From the NCBI GenBank assembly GCA_023910605.1, contig JAAVVV010000001.1:3648698-3712697 (forward strand): a stretch of DNA of 64,000 nucleotides, read 5' to 3'. Shown here one piece after another: positions 51,372 to 60,420 of the stretch. Origin of the DNA: Bosea sp. (in: a-proteobacteria). Lineage in GTDB: Bacteria; Pseudomonadota; Alphaproteobacteria; Rhizobiales; Beijerinckiaceae. The stretch's first letter is position 1; each line of letters begins with the position of its first letter. The notes under the pieces are model-generated. The model worked only from the letters and a program-made list of their open reading frames with translations. It ran no database searches and was not told the origin of the DNA. The translations under genes and the position numbers were made by a program.

Positions 51372-52976
51372 CTACGGCATAAGGTTCCACGGCAACAGGT
51401 CGGCGATTTTGTTGATGGGGTGATCGGCGATCCTGGTGATGACTGCTCGCAGATATCCCGCTGGGTCTCGCCCGTTGAGCTTTGCGGTTTCGGTGAGCGT
51501 GTAGATGGCGGCGGCGCGCTCGCCGCCTGCGTCGGACCCTGCGAACAACCAGTTCTTGGCGCCGAGCTTGAGAGGCCTGATGGCGCGTTCTGCGGCGTTG
51601 TTGGAGATATCGAGGGTGCCGTCGTCGAGATAGCGGGTGAGTGCTGCCCAGCGCGATCGGGCATAGCGAATGGCCTTGGCCAGGTCGCTCTTGCCGGAGA
51701 TCTGGGCGAGGGAATGGTCGAGGAAGCTGGCGAGTTCGGTCATGACGGGCAGCGCCAGATCCTGACGAGCCTTGCGCCGATCCTCGGGCTGCTGGCCGTG
51801 AATGAGGCGCTCAACCTCGAACAGCTTGCCAATGCGGGTCATCGCCTCCAGTGCCAGGGGCGAGCCTGTCCCGGCGTGAACGTCGTGGAAGTTGCGCCTG
51901 ACGTGCGCCCAGCAGGCAACCTCGGTTGCGGCGGCTGAACGCGTGGCACTCGTCGCATAGAGTTCGTTGAATCCGGCATAGGCATCCGCCTGCAGGAATC
52001 CTGCAAAGGCCTTGAGGTGCTCGCGCGGTCGCTCTCCCTTGCGGTCGGGCGTGTAGCGATACAGCGCGGCGGGCGGGTCTTGACCGCCACGGGGTCGCTC
52101 ATCGCGCAGATACACCCAGAGCCGCCCTGTCTTCGTGCGCCCGAGGCCCGGCGCCAGCACTGGCACGGGCGTGTCGTCGGCATGCAGCCGCTCAGCCCGC
52201 ATCACATGGGCACCGACCGCCTCGACCAGTGGCGCGACAAGCTCTGCGGCCTTGGCAACCCAGCCGGCCATCACCGAGCGCTCGATCTCGACGCCCTCGC
52301 GGGCAAAGATCTCTGCCTGGCGATAAAGCGGGAGATGATCACAGTATTTGCCAACCAGAACCTGGGCGATCAGGCCCGGTCCGGCCATGCCGCGCTCGAT
52401 CGGCATGCTCGGCATCGGAGCTTGCGCCATGCTCTCGCAGGTGCGGCACGAGAAGGCGGGACGCACATGGCGGATAACCTCGAAGCGGCCCGGCACATAC
52501 TCCAGGACTTCACGGACATCCTCATCCACCTTGCGCCACTTGCCTGCCGTTCCGCAGGATGGACAAGCACAGGCAGGGTCGTTCACGATGGCAGGCGTGT
52601 GTACGATCTCGATGCGCGGCAGATGCTCAGGCAAAGGGCGGCGCGTGGCCTTCGGCTTGGCTGTTGCTGCATCAGCGGCAGGAGCTATCTCGTCGATGGC
52701 TGCATTGTTCGCCGCCTCGACCATCTCCAGTTCCTCGAGCCGCAGTTCCAGTTGCTCGATCTCATGGGAGAGCTTCTCCGAGGAGCGGCCAAATTGCATG
52801 CGCCTGAGCCGCGCGATCTGGATCTTGAGCTTCTCGATCTCCAGGCTCTTGACAAGAAGACCGGCCTTGGCGGCGGCAGCTTCGGCCTGCGCCGTCTTCA
52901 GCGCTGCAGCCTGCGCAGCGACGAGCGCGCGAAGCCGCGCCACCTCGTCACTATCTTGTCCCGCTGCTTCGATCAT
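51372..52976 (-). CDS. tnpC: IS66 element B TnpC transposase (copy 1)
   Basis: 534 residues, complete IS66 DDE transposase: N-terminal Leu-rich coiled coil, zinc-finger-like CACPSCGTAGKWRKVDEDV with the later SCRTCESM, first Asp in ERLHADDTPVPVLAPGLG, GFLQADAYAGFNELY, CWAHVRRNFHDVH, and the C-terminal NNAAERAIRPLKLGAKNWLF containing the Glu. Identical at the protein level to the copy at 55730-57334. No frameshift, so probably active. Confidence 0.94.
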   Translation of the reverse strand: MIEAAGQDSDEVARLRALVAAQAAALKTAQAEAAAAKAGLLVKSLEIEKLKIQIARLRRMQFGRSSEKLSHEIEQLELRLEELEMVEAANNAAIDEIAPAADAATAKPKATRRPLPEHLPRIEIVHTPAIVNDPACACPSCGTAGKWRKVDEDVREVLEYVPGRFEVIRHVRPAFSCRTCESMAQAPMPSMPIERGMAGPGLIAQVLVGKYCDHLPLYRQAEIFAREGVEIERSVMAGWVAKAAELVAPLVEAVGAHVMRAERLHADDTPVPVLAPGLGRTKTGRLWVYLRDERPRGGQDPPAALYRYTPDRKGERPREHLKAFAGFLQADAYAGFNELYATSATRSAAATEVACWAHVRRNFHDVHAGTGSPLALEAMTRIGKLFEVERLIHGQQPEDRRKARQDLALPVMTELASFLDHSLAQISGKSDLAKAIRYARSRWAALTRYLDDGTLDISNNAAERAIRPLKLGAKNWLFAGSDAGGERAAAIYTLTETAKLNGRDPAGYLRAVITRIADHPINKIADLLPWNLMP

Positions 52977-53050
52977 GAGGTGAAGATACCAGGGCAGATG
53001 GGGTCAAGCTATTGAATCAATGTCGATCTTGACCTTTTGCGCGAAGCACT

Positions 53051-53413
53051 TCACCCCGCACGTCGTGGCTGATCCGTGCGTAACGGCGAGCGCCAGTCGA
53101 TGCCTTCGAGCAGCATCGACAGCTGTGCGGGCGTCAGTACAACCTCGCCATCCTGCGTCACTGCCCAGACGAAGCGGCCACGCTCCAGCCGCTTGGCGAA
53201 CAGGCAAAGCCCCGTGCCGTCCCACATCAGAATCTTCACCAGATCAGCGCGCTTGCCCCGGAAAATGAACAGGTGGCCGCGGAACGGATCCTTCTTCAAA
53301 AGATCCTGCACCACCATCGACAGCCCGTCGAAGCCCTTCCTCATATCCACAGGTGCCAGCGCCATGTAGATGCGCGCGCCCGCCAAAGGCGAGGTCAGGG
53401 TTTGTGGCGTCAT
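53051..53413 (-). CDS. tnpB: IS66 element B TnpB (copy 1)
   Basis: 120 residues: GARIYMALAPVDMRKGFDGL, GHLFIFRGKRADLVKILMWD, GTGLCLFAKRLERGRFVW. Intact IS66 Orf2. Overlaps tnpA by 4 bp. Confidence 0.93.
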   Translation of the reverse strand: MTPQTLTSPLAGARIYMALAPVDMRKGFDGLSMVVQDLLKKDPFRGHLFIFRGKRADLVKILMWDGTGLCLFAKRLERGRFVWAVTQDGEVVLTPAQLSMLLEGIDWRSPLRTDQPRRAG

Positions 53414-53823
53414 CGGTCGAGCGCTGCGACAAGAGCCGAAAGCCGCTCAGGCGCGATACCCTCATCCGCCTTCAGCACCCGGCCGTTGCTCAAGCTGACC
53501 TCCACCGTGCAGTCGGCACGCGGAGCCATCTTGCGCGGGGGCTTTGGTGAAGGCTTCTGTCCCGGCTGCGCTTCGGCTGCGATGACAACAGGCGCGAAGA
53601 CCGGAGCCTCCAGCGAGGCCAGCGGCGTCACGCCCGGCATCAGCCCCGCCTTCGCCTGCTTGCGCCAGTAAAACAGCAGGCTCCGGCTCACCCCATGCCG
53701 ATCCGCAACCGCCGCCACAGAAGCGCCCGGCTGCATCGTCGCCTCCAGAAGCCGCACCTTCTCCTCGACGCTCCAGCGACGACGGCGCTCAACCTGGCTG
53801 ATAATCTCCGTCCGGGTGTCCAT
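53410..53823 (-). CDS. tnpA: IS66 element B TnpA (copy 1)
   Basis: 137 residues from ATG 53823 (MDTRTEIISQVERRRRW): HTH region EKVRLLEATMQPGASVAAVA, DRHGVSRSLLFYWRKQAKAG. Overlaps tnpB (ATGA). Identical to copy 2. Confidence 0.92.
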   Translation of the reverse strand: MDTRTEIISQVERRRRWSVEEKVRLLEATMQPGASVAAVADRHGVSRSLLFYWRKQAKAGLMPGVTPLASLEAPVFAPVVIAAEAQPGQKPSPKPPRKMAPRADCTVEVSLSNGRVLKADEGIAPERLSALVAALDR

Positions 53824-53935
53824 AGCCGTCCTTGCGCATAGGCTTAAGGACGACAACAACCGTCCAGACCATGCTCATACGATGCCGGACCCGCCCCCGC
53901 GCAAGGCAGCCATGGCAGAACGCTTACGCAGGTTC

Positions 53936-54466
53936 TACGATCTGCACATCAGCGGCGTCTCGCAGGCTGCCACGGACAGCGTCATGGCCATGACCGAGCT
54001 GTGGAGGGTCGAAGATGACGTGCGCGGCCGGAATGCAGACACCCGCGCGAAGCTCCGGCAGGAAAAGTCTGCGCCTGTCGTCGCGCGCCTCTTCGATCTT
54101 TGGGAACGGGAGCTCGGCAAGGTCTCCGGCAAGTCCAAGACGGCGGAAGCAATCCGCTATGCGCTCGCCCGCCGTGAAGCACTCGAACGGTTCCTCTCCG
54201 ACGGTCGCATTGAAATCGACTCCAACATCGTCGAACGGGCCATCAGGCCCCAAACCATTACGCGAAAGAACAGCCTCTTTGCCGGAAGTGAAGGCGGTGG
54301 CAGGACCTGGGCTACACTGGGAACGCTTCTGCAAACCGCCAGGATGAACAATGTCGATCCTCTCGACTGGCTGTCGCAAACCCTCGCGCATATCGCCCAA
54401 GGATGGCCCGCATCCAAAATCGACGCCCTCATGCCCTGGAACTTCAGGTCAAACGCCCTCAGCTAA
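53936..54466 (+). pseudogene. tnpC: IS66 element A TnpC, 3' part
   Basis: Continues element A TnpC after the target duplication (FYDLHISGVSQAATDS, IVERAIRPQTITRKNSLFAG, then WPASKIDALMPWNF). Contains the C-terminal catalytic Glu region. Removing element B and one copy of GCAGGTTC restores a single reading frame with the part ending at 51353. Confidence 0.9.
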
Positions 54467-54474
54467 CCGCTTAC

Positions 54475-54754
54475 GAAGAGCCATCAGCTGCGAATGGTCC
54501 AGGCGAATGCGAGCCGCCGATAGGGCAGGCCAGCAAAAGCCTTGCTCCTCAAGCGTCTTCGAATAGAGACAAACGCCGCTGCCATCCCACCACACGATCC
54601 GAACACGGTCCGCACGTTTCGACCGAAACACGTAAAGCGCGCCGTTGAACGGGTCGAGGCCGCCATCCCGGACAAGCACCATCAGGGATGCGGCACCTTT
54701 ACGAAAGTCGACGGGCTGGCACGACACGTAAACGACGACACCCAGGCCAATCAT
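54475..54754 (-). pseudogene. tnpB: IS66 element A copy 2 TnpB, 3'-truncated
   Basis: Starts MIGLGVVVYVSCQPVDFRKG as in copy 1, and ends after LDHSQLMAL where copy 1 of the element abuts. The last ~20 codons are missing. The final seven codons of tnpA lie at 54751-54778 just upstream. Confidence 0.85.
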
Positions 54755-54882
54755 GCTTTGCGCACCGCCCTCAGTATCGTAAGCGTTCTGCCATGGCTGC
54801 CTTGCGCGGGGGCGGGTCCGGCATCGTATGAGCATGGTCTGGACGGTTGTTGTCGTCCTTAAGCCTATGCGCAAGGACGGCT

Positions 54883-55296
54883 ATGGACACCCGGACGGAG
54901 ATTATCAGCCAGGTTGAGCGCCGTCGTCGCTGGAGCGTCGAGGAGAAGGTGCGGCTTCTGGAGGCGACGATGCAGCCGGGCGCTTCTGTGGCGGCGGTTG
55001 CGGATCGGCATGGGGTGAGCCGGAGCCTGCTGTTTTACTGGCGCAAGCAGGCGAAGGCGGGGCTGATGCCGGGCGTGACGCCGCTGGCCTCGCTGGAGGC
55101 TCCGGTCTTCGCGCCTGTTGTCATCGCAGCCGAAGCGCAGCCGGGACAGAAGCCTTCACCAAAGCCCCCGCGCAAGATGGCTCCGCGTGCCGACTGCACG
55201 GTGGAGGTCAGCTTGAGCAACGGCCGGGTGCTGAAGGCGGATGAGGGTATCGCGCCTGAGCGGCTTTCGGCTCTTGTCGCAGCGCTCGACCGATGA
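54883..55296 (+). CDS. tnpA: IS66 element B TnpA (copy 2)
   Basis: 137 residues, identical to the copy at 53410-53823: MDTRTEIISQVERRRRW start, HTH with VAAVADRHGVSRSLLFYW. ATG 54883 preferred over 54847. Confidence 0.92.
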   Translation: MDTRTEIISQVERRRRWSVEEKVRLLEATMQPGASVAAVADRHGVSRSLLFYWRKQAKAGLMPGVTPLASLEAPVFAPVVIAAEAQPGQKPSPKPPRKMAPRADCTVEVSLSNGRVLKADEGIAPERLSALVAALDR

Positions 55297-55655
55297 CGCC
55301 ACAAACCCTGACCTCGCCTTTGGCGGGCGCGCGCATCTACATGGCGCTGGCACCTGTGGATATGAGGAAGGGCTTCGACGGGCTGTCGATGGTGGTGCAG
55401 GATCTTTTGAAGAAGGATCCGTTCCGCGGCCACCTGTTCATTTTCCGGGGCAAGCGCGCTGATCTGGTGAAGATTCTGATGTGGGACGGCACGGGGCTTT
55501 GCCTGTTCGCCAAGCGGCTGGAGCGTGGCCGCTTCGTCTGGGCAGTGACGCAGGATGGCGAGGTTGTACTGACGCCCGCACAGCTGTCGATGCTGCTCGA
55601 AGGCATCGACTGGCGCTCGCCGTTACGCACGGATCAGCCACGACGTGCGGGGTGA
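55293..55655 (+). CDS. tnpB: IS66 element B TnpB (copy 2)
   Basis: 120 residues, identical to the copy at 53051-53413. Overlaps tnpA by 4 bp; tnpC follows after 74 bp. Confidence 0.93.
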   Translation: MTPQTLTSPLAGARIYMALAPVDMRKGFDGLSMVVQDLLKKDPFRGHLFIFRGKRADLVKILMWDGTGLCLFAKRLERGRFVWAVTQDGEVVLTPAQLSMLLEGIDWRSPLRTDQPRRAG

Positions 55656-55729
55656 AGTGCTTCGCGCAAAAGGTCAAGATCGACATTGATTCAATAGCTT
55701 GACCCCATCTGCCCTGGTATCTTCACCTC

Positions 55730-57334
55730 ATGATCGAAGCAGCGGGACAAGATAGTGACGAGGTGGCGCGGCTTCGCGCGCTCGTCGCTGCGCAGGCTGC
55801 AGCGCTGAAGACGGCGCAGGCCGAAGCTGCCGCCGCCAAGGCCGGTCTTCTTGTCAAGAGCCTGGAGATCGAGAAGCTCAAGATCCAGATCGCGCGGCTC
55901 AGGCGCATGCAATTTGGCCGCTCCTCGGAGAAGCTCTCCCATGAGATCGAGCAACTGGAACTGCGGCTCGAGGAACTGGAGATGGTCGAGGCGGCGAACA
56001 ATGCAGCCATCGACGAGATAGCTCCTGCCGCTGATGCAGCAACAGCCAAGCCGAAGGCCACGCGCCGCCCTTTGCCTGAGCATCTGCCGCGCATCGAGAT
56101 CGTACACACGCCTGCCATCGTGAACGACCCTGCCTGTGCTTGTCCATCCTGCGGAACGGCAGGCAAGTGGCGCAAGGTGGATGAGGATGTCCGTGAAGTC
56201 CTGGAGTATGTGCCGGGCCGCTTCGAGGTTATCCGCCATGTGCGTCCCGCCTTCTCGTGCCGCACCTGCGAGAGCATGGCGCAAGCTCCGATGCCGAGCA
56301 TGCCGATCGAGCGCGGCATGGCCGGACCGGGCCTGATCGCCCAGGTTCTGGTTGGCAAATACTGTGATCATCTCCCGCTTTATCGCCAGGCAGAGATCTT
56401 TGCCCGCGAGGGCGTCGAGATCGAGCGCTCGGTGATGGCCGGCTGGGTTGCCAAGGCCGCAGAGCTTGTCGCGCCACTGGTCGAGGCGGTCGGTGCCCAT
56501 GTGATGCGGGCTGAGCGGCTGCATGCCGACGACACGCCCGTGCCAGTGCTGGCGCCGGGCCTCGGGCGCACGAAGACAGGGCGGCTCTGGGTGTATCTGC
56601 GCGATGAGCGACCCCGTGGCGGTCAAGACCCGCCCGCCGCGCTGTATCGCTACACGCCCGACCGCAAGGGAGAGCGACCGCGCGAGCACCTCAAGGCCTT
56701 TGCAGGATTCCTGCAGGCGGATGCCTATGCCGGATTCAACGAACTCTATGCGACGAGTGCCACGCGTTCAGCCGCCGCAACCGAGGTTGCCTGCTGGGCG
56801 CACGTCAGGCGCAACTTCCACGACGTTCACGCCGGGACAGGCTCGCCCCTGGCACTGGAGGCGATGACCCGCATTGGCAAGCTGTTCGAGGTTGAGCGCC
56901 TCATTCACGGCCAGCAGCCCGAGGATCGGCGCAAGGCTCGTCAGGATCTGGCGCTGCCCGTCATGACCGAACTCGCCAGCTTCCTCGACCATTCCCTCGC
57001 CCAGATCTCCGGCAAGAGCGACCTGGCCAAGGCCATTCGCTATGCCCGATCGCGCTGGGCAGCACTCACCCGCTATCTCGACGACGGCACCCTCGATATC
57101 TCCAACAACGCCGCAGAACGCGCCATCAGGCCTCTCAAGCTCGGCGCCAAGAACTGGTTGTTCGCAGGGTCCGACGCAGGCGGCGAGCGCGCCGCCGCCA
57201 TCTACACGCTCACCGAAACCGCAAAGCTCAACGGGCGAGACCCAGCGGGATATCTGCGAGCAGTCATCACCAGGATCGCCGATCACCCCATCAACAAAAT
57301 CGCCGACCTGTTGCCGTGGAACCTTATGCCGTAG
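55730..57334 (+). CDS. tnpC: IS66 element B TnpC transposase (copy 2)
   Basis: 534 residues, identical at the protein level to the copy at 51372-52976 and with all three acidic-residue regions intact. Ends 18 bp before the element's right terminus. Confidence 0.94.
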   Translation: MIEAAGQDSDEVARLRALVAAQAAALKTAQAEAAAAKAGLLVKSLEIEKLKIQIARLRRMQFGRSSEKLSHEIEQLELRLEELEMVEAANNAAIDEIAPAADAATAKPKATRRPLPEHLPRIEIVHTPAIVNDPACACPSCGTAGKWRKVDEDVREVLEYVPGRFEVIRHVRPAFSCRTCESMAQAPMPSMPIERGMAGPGLIAQVLVGKYCDHLPLYRQAEIFAREGVEIERSVMAGWVAKAAELVAPLVEAVGAHVMRAERLHADDTPVPVLAPGLGRTKTGRLWVYLRDERPRGGQDPPAALYRYTPDRKGERPREHLKAFAGFLQADAYAGFNELYATSATRSAAATEVACWAHVRRNFHDVHAGTGSPLALEAMTRIGKLFEVERLIHGQQPEDRRKARQDLALPVMTELASFLDHSLAQISGKSDLAKAIRYARSRWAALTRYLDDGTLDISNNAAERAIRPLKLGAKNWLFAGSDAGGERAAAIYTLTETAKLNGRDPAGYLRAVITRIADHPINKIADLLPWNLMP

Positions 57335-57352
57335 CCGTCAGAGGACGCTTAC

Positions 57353-57716
57353 TCAGTATCACGGTCAGATGATCCGCATCGATGTCGCCGCCAACGCGGA
57401 CAACCGTATCCCGAATGACAATCTCCACAGCCCAGTTGCCAGCCGCCTCGACGCGCGCAAACTTCACCTCATCGTGCGCAACGGGCATGGCTTTGACCGC
57501 CCCGGATGCCCGGGCCTGTCGCCGCCATCCATAAAGCTGCGAAGGGTCAACCCCGGCAGAACGCGCAATCGCCGAAACATTCGCACCAGGCAACAGCGTC
57601 TGGGAAATCAGTCGTGCCTTCTCGTCGACCGACCAATCACGTGGCCTGCGCCTCGTCCGCACCGGCGCTGCCGTCAAAACCTCAAAAACTCGATCTTGAT
57701 TCATACTCTCGCTCAT
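57353..57716 (-). pseudogene. tnpA: IS66 element A copy 2 TnpA, split by element B
   Basis: Starts MSESMNQDRVFEVLTAAPVR as in copy 1 and reaches DIDADHLTVIL, where element B interrupts. One visible difference from copy 1 is Pro for Leu in the RRR-x-RDW segment. The last few codons are displaced to 54751-54778. Confidence 0.88.
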
Positions 57717-57895
57717 AGGATTCCCCACATGATTCACCGGGAAAATGAGCGATCAGAACACCAAAAGATACGTGGGGTTGCCTACACGCTTACGATGGAG
57801 GTGATCAAGGCGACCAGAACATCCGCTTGATTCAAAGCGGCCGGGCAGCATCGCGCCCCCATCCCGGCCATTCGCGACCAGCCGACGTTAACTCG

Positions 57896-58882
57896 TTAGC
57901 GGACGTTGCTCTGCGCCTTGATAAAGGCCGCGAGTGTCTCGACGACACCGTCAGCAAGAGGGCGTTCAGCATCCTTGTAAGCGGCAAGATTTGCGGCGAG
58001 ATCGTCGATCGAGACAGACTTCAAGACGTGATTGACGTCGGGGAGTAAGGCCAACTTCGCATCGGGGCGCGCCCGGTGCAATCGTTCAGCGTCCGCCAGC
58101 CCAACCTGAATGTCTCGTAATCCTTGCAGGATCAGAACAGGTCCTCGGTAATCGGCAATCAACCTCGCCGGGTCGATCGCTAGGGCGCTGATCAGGAACC
58201 CCTGAACCTCTGTCCGGAACAGTGGAAGCAATGCCGGATGAACCGATTTTGCTTCAACACGCTTGCCGGCCTCCAGTTGTGCAATGATGCTTTCGGCCTG
58301 ATCGCGGACGGGGCCATTGGCCGGGTTGGCTGCGATCTGCTCGCGGAGAATGTCACCCAATCGACGACCGGGCGTCGACACCAGAAGCAATCCGCAAATG
58401 CCAGGATGTTGTCGGGCGGCGACGAGGGCGGACAGGCCGCCTTCGCTATGACCCAGAACCCATACACATGCAGCACCCATTCTTTCGCGAATGGTTGCGA
58501 CCCAGGTGTGAATATCTGCCGCGTAGTCGTCCATAACGACGGCATTGGCGTCCGGAACGGCGCGGGAGCTTCCGAACATGCCCCGCTTGTCGATACGAAC
58601 GCTCCGGATCCCGCGCGTCGCCAACCCCTCTGCGATCAGGCGGTAGGGGGCTGCCCTCACCCCGAGGGGGTTATTGCCGTCACGATCGGTCGGCCCTGAA
58701 CCGGGAACGATCAGAACAACGGGGGCATCTTTGTCCCGGGGGCCAAGTGCCGAGCCCGACAGCGGGCCGGCCGGGCCTGGTGCCTCAATCTGGAAAGAGT
58801 TATTCATTTGCGCTGCTGCGGGCAAAAGATGGGCAATCACAAGAAAGTACGTCAGAATAAGGCGTTTGCCTTCGCATCTCAT
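57896..58882 (-). CDS. Secreted alpha/beta hydrolase
   Basis: 328 residues from ATG 58882. A signal peptide (RLILTYFLVIAHLLPAAAQ) is followed by an alpha/beta hydrolase fold of the COG1073 type: oxyanion region VLIVPGSGPTDRDGNNPLG, nucleophile Ser in VWVLGHSEGGLSALVAA, acid in LILQGLRDIQV, and His in LLPDVNHVLKSV. The substrate is unknown; periplasmic esterase or peptidase-like hydrolases are the closest group. The upstream in-frame extension to 59095 has no family resemblance. Confidence 0.85.
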   Translation of the reverse strand: MRCEGKRLILTYFLVIAHLLPAAAQMNNSFQIEAPGPAGPLSGSALGPRDKDAPVVLIVPGSGPTDRDGNNPLGVRAAPYRLIAEGLATRGIRSVRIDKRGMFGSSRAVPDANAVVMDDYAADIHTWVATIRERMGAACVWVLGHSEGGLSALVAARQHPGICGLLLVSTPGRRLGDILREQIAANPANGPVRDQAESIIAQLEAGKRVEAKSVHPALLPLFRTEVQGFLISALAIDPARLIADYRGPVLILQGLRDIQVGLADAERLHRARPDAKLALLPDVNHVLKSVSIDDLAANLAAYKDAERPLADGVVETLAAFIKAQSNVR

Positions 58883-59110
58883 TCTACGAGCATTTTGTCG
58901 GTTGAAACTCGATCGAACGCCCGCTTCCGCTCCGCGCCCCCATGCACGAACCCGCATGGCACGAAGACCTCTGGGGCCGGTGGCGAGAAAGCAATCCCGC
59001 TGTGCCACGTGACGACTTAACGAACCGGCCAATCCTGCCTTCATGCACCAAGGCCGTCCAGGTCGCATCCGCACGCATTGAAGTCGTTGGCGCATTCGCG
59101 GGGTTGGAAG

Positions 59111-60406
59111 TCACTCAACTGCGGGTTTTGGCGCGAAAGCTACCGGTGAAATTTCATAGGGCCGTCCTACCAGTGCCAGCGTACTCTGGCGTGGCAGTGA
59201 GCGTGCAATGATCCGGCCAGACTTGATCACCGCGAGTCTTGGTGGACGCAGCCGAATGGCCTCGACCGGATCACGCGCATCAAGCATGACCATGTCGGCG
59301 GGGTGCCCGACCGCGATCCCGTAATCCGGCAAGTGCATGGCGGCGGCAGCACTCGTGGTGACGGCGGCAAAACACTGGTTCATGGCGTCAATTGACGTCA
59401 TCTGGGCCACATGCACCGCCATATGGGCCGCATCGAGTGGATCACCTGTGCCAAGCGAATACCAGGGGTCCATCACGCAATCCATGCCAAAGGCGACATT
59501 GATGCCCATTTCCAGCATTTGCGGAATACGGGTCAGGCCCCGGCGTTTGGGGTAGGTGTCGTGTCGGCCCTGAATGCAGATGTTTATAAGCGGATTGGCG
59601 ATGGCGTGCAGCTCTGCCTCGGCCATCAGCGGCAGCAGCTTGGAGACATAGTAATTGTCCATCGAATGCATCGAGGTCAGATGCGAGCCAGCCACGCGCC
59701 CTTGCAGGCCAAGACATATGGTCTGCTCGGCCAGGGTCTCGACATGGCGCGACATCGGATCGTCTGTTTCGTCGCAATGCAGATCGACCAGCAGACCACG
59801 CTTTGCGGCAATCGCGCAAAGCTGGCGCACGCTTTCGGCTCCGTCTGCCATCGTCCGCTCGAAATGCGGAATACCACCGACGACATCAACGCCCATGTCG
59901 AGGGCACGTTTGAAGTTGCCCGCCGCATTTGCAGATCGCAGATAGCCGTCCTGCGGGAAAGCAACGAGTTGCAGCGTGATGTAAGGTGCAACACGCCGCC
60001 TCACCTCCAGCAGTGCCTCGACAGCCAGGAGCCGATCATCGCAGATATCAACATGGCTGCGGATGGCCAACACCCCCTGCGATACCGCAAGATCGCAATA
60101 GCGCATGGCGCGCTCGACCACGGCTTCATGGGTCAGTTGCTGCTTGAGTTCGCCCCACAGTCCGATGCCCTCCAGCAAGGTGCCAGTGCGGTTAAGGCGC
60201 GGCATGCCCAATGACAGCGTCGCATCCATGTGAAAATGCGGATCCACAAAGGGCGGGCAGACGAGGCGCCCGGTCGCATCGATCACCTCATGCGCGCCGC
60301 CATTGAAATGCGGTTCAATGGCGGCGATCCGCCCATCCCTTATGGCGATATCCATGCTCGAGCGGCCATCCGGCAGGTTGGCATTGGTGATCAGCAGATC
60401 GAACAT
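59111..60406 (-). CDS. Cytosine-deaminase-like amidohydrolase
   Basis: 431 residues, CodA-type amidohydrolase with a metal-dependent TIM barrel. The metal-binding HxH is in VDPHFHMDATLSLG, catalytic and metal residues are in LLVDLHCDETDDPMSRH (His and Glu), SHLTSMHSMDNYYV, and the Asp in NVAFGMDCVMDPWYSLG. It deaminates cytosine or a related cyclic amide. It lies 14 bp downstream of the permease genes, which fits nucleobase or nucleoside salvage. I omit the symbol codA because substrate specificity in this family varies. Confidence 0.85.
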   Translation of the reverse strand: MFDLLITNANLPDGRSSMDIAIRDGRIAAIEPHFNGGAHEVIDATGRLVCPPFVDPHFHMDATLSLGMPRLNRTGTLLEGIGLWGELKQQLTHEAVVERAMRYCDLAVSQGVLAIRSHVDICDDRLLAVEALLEVRRRVAPYITLQLVAFPQDGYLRSANAAGNFKRALDMGVDVVGGIPHFERTMADGAESVRQLCAIAAKRGLLVDLHCDETDDPMSRHVETLAEQTICLGLQGRVAGSHLTSMHSMDNYYVSKLLPLMAEAELHAIANPLINICIQGRHDTYPKRRGLTRIPQMLEMGINVAFGMDCVMDPWYSLGTGDPLDAAHMAVHVAQMTSIDAMNQCFAAVTTSAAAAMHLPDYGIAVGHPADMVMLDARDPVEAIRLRPPRLAVIKSGRIIARSLPRQSTLALVGRPYEISPVAFAPKPAVE

Positions 60407-60420
60407 GTCGGGCTCTCTCT

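Larger units (their letters stand above)
51354..53927 (-). mobile_element. IS66-family element B, copy 1
   Basis: 2574 bp, GTAAGCG...CGCTTAC ends, flanked by the 8-bp target duplication GCAGGTTC (51346-51353 and 53928-53935). Inserted into element A tnpC. Mirror image of copy 2 at 54779-57352. Confidence 0.95.
49315..54474 (+). mobile_element. IS66-family element A, copy 1, disrupted by element B
   Basis: Ends GTAAGCG (49315) and CGCTTAC (54474). Without the inserted element B and one 8-bp target copy it is about 2578 bp. It carries tnpA, tnpB and tnpC. Flanking 8-mers (GCTGCATC left, GAAGAGCC right) do not match, so one flank was rearranged after insertion. Confidence 0.85.
54779..57352 (+). 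mobile_element. IS66-family element B, copy 2
   Basis: 2574 bp, ends GTAAGCGTTCTG and CAGAGGACGCTTAC, flanked by the 8-bp target duplication TCAGTATC (54771-54778 and 57353-57360). Inserted into element A copy 2 tnpA. Forms a 2574-bp inverted repeat with copy 1 around an 851-bp spacer. Confidence 0.95.
54475..57793 (-). mobile_element. IS66-family element A, copy 2, truncated and disrupted by element B
   Basis: Inverted relative to copy 1. The right end CGCTTAC is at 57793. Only tnpA and most of tnpB survive: the tnpC half is gone where copy 1's right end joins within tnpB at 54474/54475. Element B (54779-57352) interrupts tnpA near its 3' end. Confidence 0.85.

Noticed and set aside
57827-58048. 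73-codon plus-strand frame after the IS66 cluster
   Set aside because: Overlaps the hydrolase gene antisense and has no ribosome-binding site or family match.
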